This document shows positions 26,101-41,100 of a DNA stretch of 64,000 bases, in pieces. The DNA comes from Brachypodius melanocephalos (lineage: Eukaryota; Chordata; Aves; Passeriformes; Pycnonotidae). The stretch lies in assembly GCA_013398615.1 (NCBI GenBank), contig VZSR01002395.1, forward strand, positions 1,179,064-1,243,063. Direction: 5' to 3'. Under the pieces are notes generated by a model. The model saw only the letters and a list, made by a program, of their open reading frames with translations, did no database searches and was not told the origin of the DNA. The position numbers and the translations under genes are program-made. The number at the start of each line of letters is the position of its first letter. Position 1 is the stretch's first letter.

Positions 26101-29100
26101 ACTGACATAAGAGGAAGGCTCACTCTGAGGGTCAGCCTCAAGTGTCCCACCAATATCACAGTCAGGTTCTGACTGCTCAGCATCACTAGAGCTGACTACA
26201 GGGATATCAGCACGGGAATTCTCTATTGCACTGAAGGGAAACAAACAACATGCTTGTTTAGCCTTCTGATCATACAAGGAACCCTGACAATCCAGCACAA
26301 AGATAAGTTTTAATAAAGCAACAGTCTCACAGAAATAATTAACAAAAGAAGAATAAAGCATGCTGTACCTCAGGAATCGCATTCTCAGCCATACCCATGA
26401 AAGAACAGAATTTCCTTTTCCAGCCTGTTTGTCCCAGAAAGGAACTCAAAACAAGCTTCTCATCTCCCACAACTCTCATCTAACAACTCACCAAACACTG
26501 CAATGGATAATTCTTCTTCAGTACAAACTAACAACATCTTCGTAGTTACCTGGCTGCCTGGGTACCAATTTTCTTTCGCCTTTCAACAAAGGAAACAAAT
26601 GCAAGACTGAGTTCCCTCACTAAAAGCTCCTCTTATTCCCAAACCAAGAGGCAGCAGTCAGAACAGAACTTGGCTAAAACTAAAGGATAACAGGGAGGAG
26701 AGAAAAGTAGAGCCAGCCAGACTTCCTTTCTACTAATTTATTTTTTCTTGTTTGCTGGTGTAATAAAAATCAGGTAAGCCAGCAGACCATTATCCAAGCT
26801 GTACCAACAGCCCAAACCAGCTCATCTGCCCACTGCTTCACCTGCTCTGTCCCAGAAAGGCTGAGCACACCTCATCAGACAAATCCTGAGGAACAAACCA
26901 AACAGAAAGCCTCCCATGTGCTCTTCAGCAATGATGGAGTATGTGGGGAGAAGAAGATGGACAAAGAGTAACTTTCAAGTGATCACTTCTGACTGTGCCC
27001 TCCTCTCCAGCACAGGGATGAACCTCATGCTGATCCAGGCTACAGCCAGATCTAAGGAAAAGCTTTACTCTGCCTTCTAAATTTCCACATAAGCTTTCTT
27101 TAATGGAAGCAGCAAACTAGGTTAATCCAATATCATGACAGAGCTGCCAAAACACAAACAGCATGTCATCAGCTTAAAAGGGGATCTCTTTGGTTCTCTG
27201 ACTGCTACAATTACCAGCAGTAAAAAAGCAGCTGCAACCAACCCAGGGAGACAACTTTAGCACCTTTCATATGATAAATTTCCCACAGTATAAAACAAAA
27301 AACCTCAGGTATTCCAAGACTTTTTGCTATGTAGCAAAATCTAACAAACATCATGAACACAAGAATTTATTAGCTTTTAACAGGGAGTATTTACCCTGCA
27401 TGTCCCAAAATGTCTCCATCTCAGATGCACAGCATTTGGCTCTGCATGCAGCTCTTTACTGAATAAATAAGGCTGACCACTACAGAAAACTGAAAAGCTC
27501 CACATATTCTCCATTTCAGTGGGTAGGTGACAGTATGAATAATTATCAACCGAATAAAATATAAGAAAAGAATGAACTAAAAAATTTCTTGCTCTCCAAG
27601 TGTACCTGACTGGCCTCAAGTAAGTAATTTGGCAGAAGGGGAGTCTAAAAGCTGCAGTGTTCCCTCCCCTTTGGATACCTTGATTTGCCTCAATTTTTAA
27701 AATGCATTATTAAGCTCACTTGCACAGGAAGTTCCTTACTTCCAGACAGAAAGAGCTCAGATTACTTTTCAGTAATTTTTCCTCAGATTAGACTTAGGTA
27801 GAAAAGTTACACTCACTGCTGTTCTAAAAAAGCTGTTTCACTACAAAGTAAAACTTGTTTGGGATAAAATTCCTTTCAAAATATTTTGACTAAAAGGTTC
27901 TGCTGAAATATTAGACCAGTTAACAACTGAGAGAGCTGGACTTTGTTCCACTGTCAGGAATCAGCAGATCTAAATCAGCAAAAATGTAAAAAAATATCTG
28001 AAGTTAACAAATGCAACTGTGTCTTTTTAAAGATCTGGTTTAAGTATGGAGCTGGACCACAGCTGGTTTGGATGTTAATCTGTTCAAGAGACCACCTATG
28101 ACTACAAAGAGCTGAAGTGCAGTTTGAAATCATACATAAACATGCTTCTCTGCCACACCAGGTCTGCCCTTTCCTCCAGTAAATGGCACTGCTGTCACAA
28201 CACCACTGCCCAGCATGAACTCATCCATCAGGTGCTCCAAAACAAGTTTCTATTTTCACTCATTTCACAGCTCAAGTCTTTGGAGTTCACCATTCCAGTA
28301 TTCCCCAGCTATGACAGCCAGACAATTTCCAACAATTACCAGACACCAAGCTGAATGTTTCAAAGAAAATAACATCCTGTCTCCTTCTAGGACCTGACAA
28401 CAGTAGAGCTTACAACACATTACACAAATAAATCAGTGGAGTAGTTAAAAAAAAAAAAGCTATAAAAAGAATAGGCTGAACCTAAATTCCAGTTTTGCCT
28501 TATAAAAATTGCAAATTTTGGAAAGCTTCCAATTAAACACACTGATGAAGTACCAAAATGTGTTTAAGTGTTAGCCCTGGCAGACTGGGCAAGATCAGCC
28601 AGCAAACAAAATTTCCACACCTTTTCTATGGTAAAGAAACAAAATTTGGTAAAGCAGAAAATCTGTAAAAACCCCAAAACACCAAAGACAAGTTACTTCA
28701 TTTTCAATGTGTTTAATTTTTATCTAACAAAATACTTCATCTTTATCAGCAGTCAGAACAAGATTACAACCCTTAGCACACATCAAAAAGCCCAACAGGA
28801 CTTGGTGAAAACCCTTGGAAGATGCACGTATGAATTTCCATACTACAGTTCACATCTGATAGCACAACATCCCAAAAGAAAAGGGAAACAAAAACTACAG
28901 GGACTCCAGAAAGCTGCCTGCAGCAGAGGCAGCTCTGCAATACAGGACTAAGCACCAGAACTAAAGTGCCCTGGCTGCATTTATATGAGAATTCTCTACT
29001 TTGTCAAAAGTCTCTTACTACCAGCACTTGAGACTGTTTTTGAGTGCCAAGATAAAACTCTGCAGAGTTCTTCCTTAACTGAAAGCAGCCTCAGTGCTTG

Positions 29101-32100
29101 TTGACACAGATGTGAAAGCACATTTGTGAAGGGCAGAAATCCTAATGGTAAAGCCCTGAGGGCTTTTATAGTACAGATTATCTAAGCATGTTGGCTTTTT
29201 TTCAAAGCAGCAGCTCAGAACCTGATCATGCCAATAGTACTGCACCTCATGCAATACACAACTGTTTACCCACACACTGAGGAAATGGTGGCACACTCCA
29301 TGAGCACTGATACCATAAACCAACAGAACAATTTGGGGTGGGGAGCAATCCCATCCTAGCCCTACTAAACATTTTAGTAAGTGATATTCTCTCAAAGACC
29401 AAAACAACAAAATGGTAAGAGCTTACTTGGGCTGTGAGACTGGAGGTATCTCTGAGGTAGGTGAACTGGAAGTGTTTTCAGTGCTTGGGACTATGCTGGA
29501 GGAAGCTTCATTTACATCTACTGAAGATGGACTCACAACTTCAGGCTGGCTTGTTTCACTCATTTCTGTTGTCTGTAAAAACATTCCAGGTGAAGATAGA
29601 ATTTTCAACACCTGAGTAAGAAAAGCATTCACACAATAACATCTACTATGGAGCTCTAACAGTTCAGATTTCTGTCAGAAATTAATTTTGTTTCTTCCTA
29701 GACCTAGGTGGCATTCTGTGCTGCTCTGAGATAGCTGCAATACTCTTCTGTAGTCTGCAATAATCATGTAAAAATATCAATTGGAGCAGGCTTGTGCAAC
29801 AGCTTCCTCAGTGATGCATTCCTATAGACTGTCATGAGAAAAGCAGCTTGAATACTGCAACAACCAAAAGAAACAGTTCTATTTGCATGCTCCATTACAA
29901 TCAAATTTACTGTTTTCATCCTAAATTAAATTTTAGAGAAGGCTTTTAATTTCATCACTCCAATGGAGGTCCAAAATTATTTAAAGCCTATTCCGTGCTG
30001 TAAGTGAACAAAGAGATTAAAAAACCACTTTTCACGTTTGAGGGTTTAGTAGTCTTGAGTATTATTTATTCTAGGTCTCTAGAATAGATAAGCACACTCA
30101 AAATAAGACTTTGTAAATCTGAAAGAGCATATAACCACTGTAATATGTCAGATTAACTCCTATAGCAAAAAGAAATACTGTTGTATGAAAACCTCCTGTC
30201 AATAGCTACATTACTCCAAGTCATCTCACTAAACATGAAGGGGTCAGTAAGGTTTAACAGATTTAAACACCCAAACCATGAAATAAATATTCTGAAGTAT
30301 ATCCTATGTATGATGTCTCGTAATCTACAAAACATAAATTAGCAATGAAATAAGTAATTTTTAAAAGTGGGTTTGTAACATTTAGCACCAAGCACTGACT
30401 TAACAGTATCAATGGCACAGAGCTGAAATACAACCCTTTTCCCATTTTAATGAAGGAAATGAAAGTGATAGAAGCCAGAAACAATCAAAGCTAAAATGGA
30501 CTGCTATAATCACCAAGTCTGATCTACATAAAAGACCTCAGAGAAAAGACTTTTTATCTTTTATTTATAAATAGACATCCACACCTACAACATCCAATTT
30601 TAATTTATCTTGGAAACTTTTTAGTCAGTACCTACAAATACTAACTTACCTATTATTTATACACATGAGAAATGCAAGGTCTGTCAGCTCACACATTTTC
30701 TCTTTTACTGGAAACATGAGTCTGACAGCAACCCAGTGTACAGGTGAAATGTGAGAGATGGTTACTATGAACTTTAGATAACCAAAATGAAAGACAGAAA
30801 CCCAAGAAGCATTTGAATGCTGTATGAAGACAGTGAATGAAACATAAGCCTTGCCTGGTCAGATTTTGTCAAGTCATTGAGCAGCTCTTCCATTGAGTAA
30901 CTCTGTGCACTGGAGTCCACATGCTCAGGCTCCAGGCTGGGAGCAGCCTCTTCCCCCTGGGGTATTGAAGGTAAAACATCAGTCAGTCTGCAGTCACAGC
31001 CCTTCCATACTCAGCCAGAGCAGCCACCTCTGGGACACACTGAGTAACAGCACTTCTTCCACCAGCAAAACATCAAGAAACTAAGCAACATTAATCTTCA
31101 GAACCACCTGTGTTTAAAATCTCATCTGCACAATGACTACCATGAGTTAAAATGAGCCAGTTAAATCTTCCCTGAAAAGACCTTTTAGCATTGTCTTAAA
31201 TAATTTAGTTTGTTTGCTAGGAAAAGTTCCTCATTCTGTTACGACTTCCCATGTTGACAAACCCTCCCCTATCTCCCTGCTGCCCAAAAGAGGAGAAAAA
31301 GAAAATTCTAACTGACTTGCATCAGACAACCATTAGAAAATAACACGTGGCACATTTCAGTTGTACCAGTCTTATCAGCAGAATGACAGTAATTACACAA
31401 ATCTGCCAGAACCTTTTAAAGCAACCTTCTCTCCTACAACTAAAAATACACCATCAAGTGTAGTGAACTCACAAAATAAAAAGTATCAACACTTGAGGTG
31501 AAAAAAGTTTTAAACTCACCAGACTAAAACTAGCAAGGAATTTACTCGCCCTTCAAACTTTAAAAAGTTGTGACTACAAAATATGCAAGCTGGTTTTGAG
31601 CAATACTTTAAAACACAGCAAAAAATGTAGTAGATTTACACTGATTTTGTTTTCTAAGGGCCAACTAAAACCCTGTGGCCAAAGACTGCAAGCGCCAGTG
31701 TTCAGACCCCAAATGGGGTGCTGTGCTAAACAACACTACATGATCTTAATTTGAGAGAATTAAGGCATCCACTGAAGAGCACGAGCTACACATCTGAGCT
31801 GACAAACCTTAGAGACAACTGAGCAACACTTCCACCCAAATATTATTAGCTCACATCCCAGTTCCTAAGATGAAATAGCATCAATGGCTGGAAGAGACAA
31901 CTGATCTAAGGCAGACTGAACAAGGGCTGCAGAACTGCTCCTCTGGAGCAGGACAGCTCCAGCACTCTAATCAGGAGTAACAGACACTTGCTTAAGATTT
32001 CTCATCCACCCAAGAGATGTTCTTTAATGAGTAAAAACAACAGTCTAACATTAGCTTTCACATCTTCGGGTTTAAGTTCAGAAATCTGCAGAACAATGCA

Positions 32101-35100
32101 GAAAACATTAACAGAATGAAAGGAAGGATGTTGCAGAGTAGGAAATCATCCACCAGTGCCTTCCCAGTCTCAAAGCTTACTTAATCCTACCAGTATTATT
32201 GCATCAGACATTAAATTCAAGCAGAACCTCTTTTTAGGCAGCCAGAAGAATAGGACTGAGTGCTATTTGGCTGCACAAGCTGGCAAAAAAAATAGAGCTA
32301 CCCTAGTTGGTGAAATGCTTAAGAAACCGACAGTATTTAAATGGATTTTTTAATGGTCAGGCAGCTCTCCCCCTGAGCCAGCTAGAATGCTCAACACACA
32401 TTTTCCAAGTTTACTGTGGCATATAAAAGCTTTTTTGGAATGAGGACTGTGATTAACACTACTACAGATTGCTGGAGGAAATAGGAAAATCAACATATCA
32501 ATACTATCCATGTTTAGAATAGGAGTGATTCTGTACCTGGGTAAGTAAATAAATAAATGAAATTACCATGACTTTCTGACTCAACAGCTTGAGAACTCAC
32601 TATGCAATGCAAGATGCAGAAACTTGTCATGAGTTCATCAGCGTGGGACAATTACAATTAACCTAAAGTGCTGAGTAAAGTAAAACTGAAATGGACCACA
32701 GCTTATTTGTTATACCTTTCAGAAACACATTTCAGCCTTCTCAATTTTTACTGAACAGAAGGAATACAAAGTTATAATTACTGACTTAAACCAATTAATC
32801 TTAACTCTTCTCTTTAGGATAACAAACATCTGTACACTGTCTTTTAATACAACACAGATGGAACTGGCATAATGTGGCCTAGATTTACCCAGCCCATCAC
32901 CTCCTACTGTGGCACTAGAGAGCCACACACTGCCCTTGATGCCCACTTCTAACATCTGCCCCCCAAATTTAAAAAAAAACAAAACAAAAACAAAACAAAC
33001 AAAAAGCAACAAACCAAACCAACAAAAAAAAGTCACCGGTATCTTTATTATTTGTTCCTTTTCTTGGCCCAAACTATCTACCTGAATTGCTGCGTAACTG
33101 CAACAAATGAAGTAAAGGAAAATAAAAACTAGGGAAGGTATCACAGCTGAAAGAACAACTGAGTACATTAAACATTCTGGCCAAGAAGACCCTACAAAGA
33201 ATCTTATTTTACAATTTAATATTTAGTCAGACTGAGTAATTAACATGATTTATCCAACATACCTTTTCCTGGACATTTTCATCCTCACTGGCCAGGGCAC
33301 AAGCATCACCTGAAGCATATTGCACTGCCGATGAGAGACTGTCTTTACAAAAGACATTCCAAACAGGAAGCCTATTTAAAAAAAAAGGTAAAAAAGCTTT
33401 ATTTAAAATAAAATTCTAGAATTCTCTCAGCATTGTCTCCCTCAATCTTCTTCAGCTGTTCCCATGAAGCATCTAAAAAATGCACAGTTCATGGATACTC
33501 GTTCATAAAATCCATTTAAGGTTTCACTAGAAGAAGTTAGCAACAGAAAACATCACAAATTTACTACTTCCAAAAGAAAAAAGTATCACCAAAGCAGATC
33601 CTGGAGTGCCACCACATCACAAAGTGAAAGCTGACACAAATTAGCTAAGTCACTGCGAGTTAGGAACAATTTGAATCAACGCCCTTTGTCCAAAAGCATT
33701 GGGTTATTTTTACCAATCATTATTACTAAGCAAAAACTTAGTAATACTAAAAACAGACTAAAAAGCAGAATCTCCTTAATCCCCTGTACAGAGTCTACTT
33801 GAGAAGGTTTTGTATGGTCAACATCACCAAGCACATTTAAGAAAATCAGAGAAAATTAATACATGTCAAAAAAGCCCCATGCAAAACCTCCCATGAGATT
33901 TGTTTTGCACTCTTTTTCCAACAGCTTTAGTTGTCAGTAGAAATGGATTTATTTCTGCAGAAAAGCAACCATTGCCTCTGCAAACACTTGACCAGCATCT
34001 TTTCTTTCTTGTCATACATGGCCCTCTCACATCCTAGAGAGCATCTGCACAGTGAACCACCAGGCTTGGAGCCCAAATTTTTTATGCTGATTTCAACCAA
34101 GTCCAGCAGAACATGAAGCAAACTCAGCTTTTATGGAGTCTTCAACAATGCTGGAACACCAGTTATCCACCACTTTAAATATAAACATTTTCCATTCAGA
34201 AAATACTGTTTACATAACAATTAGGTGATCAGAATGACCTCCTGTGAACACACTCAAACATCACCCTGCATCCTGAAAAAAAGAACCTCCTTCTCCTCAG
34301 AGGAGAGACAGGCCTATAGCACAGAAAAAACTGGATGCAGCAACCTTCTGACAATAGTTTTGAGAAATAAAACAGCCTTAACATTCATCTTAACACTCAG
34401 ATTATTAGTAGGTCATTATTCACTTACACAACTGGGATCACTACTGCTTGGAATGTGAATTACCAGCTTCCTTCAAAAGCTGAATATCAACTTTAGTGGG
34501 AAGTCCATGCAGTGTAGACTCCTCCACTAAGAAGGAACCCATGAAACAACAGACCACAGACAAGCACTAAAATTTTAACTTTTATGCATATATATATAAT
34601 GTATACATAATCTCTACATTCTGTGTCTCTCTCCACAGAAGAGACTGCACAAGGAACTTGTGGGATCTGACATATTATTATGAAGAGGAGCAAATACAGT
34701 GCTCCACCTCTGTCTCAGCCCCAAAGCACCTCAGTAACTTCTCTCCTCTTTGAGGCAGCACCTTTCCTCTGTACTAAATGAAAGCCTTCAAGTCAGGCAG
34801 AAGCAGCTGCAGTTTCTGGAAAGTAAAGAACTGAACATAAGGTATGAAAACAGTAATAACCACATATTGTAGCAGGTACAAAGTCTTGTATCTCAGTTGA
34901 GAATTAGGCATAAGCTTCTCACACATCTTAAATTCCCATCCCATCATGTAGCTACCTGTTTGTATTGAGTTTTCCATCAAACCTGTGTCCTACCCTATGC
35001 ACAGGATGCTCATTTCAGAGCATGAATGACATGTTACCAGGGTTCTATGGCCTCACTACCTAGCTCTCTCCTGGAAAAATTAGTTATGCAAATACTTTGA

Positions 35101-38100
35101 GTCATTAAATTTCTGAAAAGGGGTTTCAATCATTTTATGGTGAAATTCTCATGCTCTTAACGCCAGTACCTCTCCTTAGAGATATAAGGACTCCCTGGTT
35201 CTTCATAAAAATACACTAGAAACATCAATTATAGACCATCATCCCACCCCTTCATTACACAGGCACACACATTTGTTTCCTTCTGGGGGGCACCTCGGGG
35301 GAGCTGCACAGAACAGCAGGAACTTCCTGGGTGCAAAAAAGGAAAGATTTCAATTGCTGTGAATCAGCATTTTAAAACACAAGGTCTATCCTCACAAATG
35401 CATGAATAACTGCTTTAGCAGAAAAAGCAAAGAAGGCATATATTTCTATAAGTCTATTGAGAGATTTCATGTAAGGAATCAGGCTTTATCAGGTCACAAA
35501 CACAGCTTTTAGAAGAATGCAGTTTGGCAGCTCAGATTTAAGCTACTCTGACATGATCTGTGTCCAATGTCTTATTTATTTATTTTCCGAAATTCTTCCT
35601 GGTCTACTCCCCAACTCCAACATGATGCCTCAAGTCTCCCAAAAGCCCTCCAAGCTAGGGAGGGGACTGAGAACTCATTTTGTGCGTGTGCATGCACCCA
35701 CAAGAAAACCTGATCCGTACTGCAGCAGAGCATGCAGCTCACAGGATGTATCACTCAACTACTGCCAGCAAACTCTGATGGAGCACTCAGAGCACAAACC
35801 CAATTGAGATCACAGCCAGTCTGGGAGAAGTCAAATTAATAACCTTATCTAGACCACCACCAGTAGTGTTTTTCTTCTGATTTTTAATAATTTGCATGTT
35901 AATTCAACAGGCTTCTTAAGCTGAAAGGATAAAACTCCTATTAAAAATATATTCGCAAATGGCACGGCATCTCTGTTAGCCATTAAAAAAACCAAAACAA
36001 CAAAGAGGAGAATCCAAGTGTTAATTTACAGACAGCAAAACTCCCCTTGAATTTAACTGACTTGCAGTGTACACCCAGTGGAAGTATATCCAGTTCTGCA
36101 CATCCTAATCTATCTTTCCCTTTCTTGTGACCCAGGAGTGGGATTTTAATGCTGACTCATATCCGAGCAGACTTAATGCCCAAATGAGATCAGTCACTAG
36201 AGACAGTGTCTCAGGTACGAGGCGGATCTTCAAATGAAGAGATTGTTCCAAACACATAACCCACAGCTGGTGACTTACATGGATATAGAAGTCTTCAACA
36301 GCTCCATTTTTGTAAGCATGACTCAAAACACCACCTGCTATTAAATCTCATCAAGAACAAAGGAACTTAAGCATGACTCTCTGTCCTATCATTAATGCAG
36401 TTTAAAAGCCATTTTCTCTAACACACCACGAACTTTCTAGCTTAATATGCACAAACCCAAAAGCCAAGGCTACAAGCTCAGACAAAGCAGCAGCGGTGGG
36501 TGGGGGAATCTTTACTTTCTCAGGGCAGGCTCATACTGTGGTTGCCCACTGAAGCAGAAATGCTGCTCACCCCTCTCTGGATGGTTCACTACGCTCATTG
36601 CTACACAAATTGGCCATGGTCTGCTGATAAATGTTCTGCTTTTGAAAAGGAACACACTGAAATTCAAAAGTGCAGGTGGTTTTGAAATTGCAGTGTAGGT
36701 TTCATGTGAAAACCCATCCACTTCTGATTTGGCTGAAACTCTTCAAGTAATTGTGAAAAAGGCAGCAGAAAACTACCAGAGATAGTGAAGCTATGGATAA
36801 CTGTTCTGACAGGCATAAAAATCAAGTCGATAACAAACAACTGGTACAAAGAATTAATCATACAACTTACAGCTTAAAAAAAAATTTGAAAGTATGAAGG
36901 TAAGAAGAGTTCTTCCACAATTAGATCAGAGAAAAACAGCTTAGGCTTTCCTTTCCAAAGGCTTCATACAACACTGGGACACAGCCTCAGTTCAAACACA
37001 TCTGCCCTCAAAATGATTAATTTCATAAATTCCCCCAAAACCTATTTCTGGACATTGGGAAGTAAAGCAGTGCAGAACAGTTTATATTTGACACCTGCAA
37101 GATAGAGGAATCTGAAACAAAGGGAAAATAAAAGGAATTTATCACCAGTGCACCAATTTCAAGCCCTCCTGCAGGCGCAGGGAACAGCCTCCCTCCAGGG
37201 TAAGCACTGACAGATCTCAGAGGGTTGTGTTACCAACAGGTGCAGCTGTGCCAGTGCCCAACAGCTAAGAGGGAGAATGAAGATGTCACTGTCCCTGCCA
37301 TGTGACAATTCCCTACTCCAAACATTCACAGATCATTTCGGACAGGCCTGTGCAAGAAGAGGGCTTTGGGCCGGGGTAGAGCCAGCAGAGCAGGCCTGTG
37401 AGTGGGGAAGAGGCACCTGTCTGATGAAGATCACCTCCTTCATTACAGAGTAATTGACTTTAAACTGTGACTTTAAAAAGACAAAAGCTGTGAAAGGGCA
37501 AGGAAGGCAGCAAAATACTTTTTGCTGTGAACAAGTCCTACAGGTCTGTGACTGCTTTCACCAGCTAGTTGACAAAGAGAAAAAGGGTTCTGCAGGAATG
37601 AGGAGCTCAGCAGATCCACAACCAAACTCTGCAGTCAGCAGCAACTGCCTCGCAGCCACTGGCAACACAGGAAAAACAGCCAGGGCAGGGAATCCTCCTT
37701 CTCTCCCCAGCAACTTCATGGGATCAATCTTCCCCTCCCAGCAGTTCAGCCAGGGGGACTTGTATTTAAAATGGCCTGCAGAACAAAGTAAATGTCACAG
37801 AAAATGAAGACCAGGACATTATTTCAACCAGTCACAGGAGGAAAGCCACTTGCAAGACAATGAACTGCTGCAGCACAACCTCCCCAGACACAACACTCAT
37901 TTCTGCATTTGAAGTGGAAACACACCTGGATAAATGCAAAGACGAACCATTAATCTTCTTCAATACAAGTTTTAAAAAAACCCAAACAAGACAAAGCAAA
38001 AAACACCAATCATTTGGAAGCTATTTATTACCACAGAAGAGCAGCATGCATTACTAAGATAATTTTGAAAGTTATGATGAACCTTTAAGGGAGAAAAAAG

Positions 38101-41100
38101 TTGAAAACTAAAACTACAGATCTAGACTAAGCAAGGCACTGGTATCACCTCATTTCCTACCACTAACTTGATTCACATGCTTAAAAAAAACAAACCCAAA
38201 ACATCTGAAATTGGAGCTTTTTTTGCCAATCTGTGGTATTTTGCAATTAGATTTTTAATAGCTTGCCCACACTTCACAAAGAATGTGCTCCCCAAACAGT
38301 TACTTCACTTATTCAGAGGAGCCAAACACAAAGATACTTCTGACAATACTGAATTTCATAGCTGCATACAATGAGATTCCAATCGTTGGTTTAAAATAGG
38401 GCTTTCAGCATTTGAAACACCATTAGCATGCAAAGCTTGCAAAAGGAGGCTCCAGGAGCACCAGACACTTTATCAGATTGAACTGACTGCATCTCCCCTC
38501 CATCCACACAGCAATCTGCACCCTCTGCTCTGATCTGGAGATTGTGGATACATTCCAGTAAATCCTGAGGGGGAGAAGAAAGTCAGCTCTGAGCCAAGGT
38601 ATGCTCAGGTATCAAACCCAAGAAGACACAGGGAGAATACACGATTTACTCATGACTGTCCACTGCTGTCCCAAGTTAAACAACAGAGACCAACTTCATC
38701 CCTTGCCTGCAGTGCTCCCAGGTCACCCCCATTCTCTCTTGGGAAAGGCTGCTGAAATAACAGCACCTTCACAGGACTCTGCCCCTAACAGACAACAATC
38801 TACGTTAAATGCAGGTTCCAGTGTAACACTGAAATAAACACAAACCTCTTCTCTCCTGAAAGGAGTATCCAGGTATTTCAGGCACTTAAAGCAGGGCAGA
38901 AGTCACAATTTCCAAAAGGTGTCCCTCTGGAAGCATCCCAAGGAACAGGCAGTTCCTGGTGTTCCTTGGAAACAGACTTTGCAATACTGAAGGAAGATTG
39001 CAGCTTATGAGAAGCTCCCTGCATTCTCAAGGTCTAGTTATTTTCTCTGATGCAAGAGCTTGGGGAAGAGCACACAGGAAAAAAAAACAAACCACCATAA
39101 AACCTGACACCAAACAAAAAGACTACAGGAAAACAGAACAGCCACGCACTGTGAGCAAACTTAAAGGCTTTCAGAGCCTGTAGTAACATCAAGACTTCCC
39201 TCATTGTTTAAATTCATAAGATTGTCCACACAGGCACAGCAAAGAGCAGTCTCAGAACCAGCAGCTGCTCTGCACCAACTCCTCATGCTGAAAATCCACC
39301 CTCAGTGCAAACACAGCTCAGCTGAGCGCCAAGGAGGGGGGTGTTATTGTAAGTTTAGCAACATGAATTTCAGCCTGGATCATTGTAAAGCTACTATCAC
39401 CTGACTCCCAGACATGTATAATTCTTATCTGTAAGGGATTTCAGCATTATCTTGATTGCCATTTCAAAACCCAGCCAAGCCAAGTCATTGCCATTCCTTT
39501 GTGCACCTGAGCTAGTTTTTGAACTGTTGGAATCTTTTACTAATATTCCAATCCAGTTTGTCATTCTCATCAATATTTTCACTCATCCAAGCTTTGGGAT
39601 GAGTCTGTCTGTTATACCAGCTCGGTATTTCCACCAAGAATTACAAGAAAATTTTTAGATTTACAGTTCTAGGTTAACCTGTTCTTGGATCAAACATTTC
39701 ATGCACACCATCCCTAGGCAGAGGGCTGTAGCACCTCCAGAGTGAACTTTGAAAGATATGTCCTCCCCTTGAAAGAGGCACAGAATTTATCAAAAGCTGG
39801 ATTAGTAATGACAACTCAAGATAAGAATAAAACTACTCTGTACAAGACTCCAAGTAAGAACATCAAAGTGAAAAAAAAAAACTAATAGTAGGTTAGAGAA
39901 AGACTTTTCAGAAAGAGTTCAAATTAAGGGAAATGTGCTCAAGGAAGACACATTTCACTGCAACAGGCAAGGTCTTCTACACCAACACAGCAACCTCGTG
40001 ATGGGGATAGAGGCCACTTCAGTACACCATCTGCATAACAAACAAACAAACTTGAAGTTTCTAGGACAAATCTTTTAGAAGATACTGCATGAAAGCAGTT
40101 CACTGATTTTCAAATAATTTTAGAAGGTAAAACATTCAATAATTGATTGAGCCAAGCACTTGTTTTGCATAAGACACCAGAGCCCTTGCTTGCATGTACC
40201 ACCTTCAACATGAGCAGGCTGTAAGCTGGGCAGATTCGATTTTCATTTTTAGGAGTCCAAGGGTTCCAGTGCAGCTTTTATCCCAACCCTAACCACAGAG
40301 CAAAGATACTTCTAAACAAGATATTCCATACCTAGGAACATACTTTCCACTCTGAAATCAGATGCCTGGGACAACAGTTCTGATCCTATCAGTGCTCAAA
40401 TAATTTCATTTCATCCTGATATAAAATGCACAGGCCCAGTGCTTATTTTAATATCAGCCTTCTGAAGAGATTTAAGGACACAAGAGGAGAATCAGCAGAT
40501 AAAATTCTGAGCCCCACTACAGTCAAGTTAGTCCTGTAGTCCTACCCAGATCATGATGGCACTGTGCTGAAAAGAGGATTTCAATGGTGAGAGGCACATG
40601 GGAACACAAACCTCTCACCACTCACAACCTTTCTACTATTAACAGATGCCAGCTCCAGGTTTGAGCCACAAGTCAATAATGAGGGAAATAAACGTTCAAT
40701 CAGCAAAAGCTGCACTGGTGTGATCCCTAATGTGGTTTGCATTGCTCTCACCTGTGCAGCAGCAGCACACAATGAACCCGGGGCTGTTATCACAGTGCCA
40801 GCTCAGCACTGGGTTTTTCAGAGCTCCTCATGTGTTACAGCTTCCAACAAGCACACCTTCAAAACCAGACAGCACTGAAAATGCAAACCCAAACTAGAAA
40901 TATCTTCTCTCATTAAAATCCACATGAAGAGGTGTGAATAAAAACCAGTATTCCTTCCCACTGTACTTGGCAGCCCAGGCCCCATTCCTGGCTGTGCCAC
41001 TTACCCAATCCAACCTTTAAAAACTTTCAGGGCATACTCTCGTGGATTTCAATCAGAGCTCCTAGGCCAGGGGTTTGCCATCAAAACCAGCACATCTTGC

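Noticed and set aside
31870..31960. Possible decayed CR1 in SUCO intron 2 (AATGGCTGGAAGAGACAACT)
   Set aside because: Only a weak resemblance to the CR1 end; not supportable without a repeat library search.
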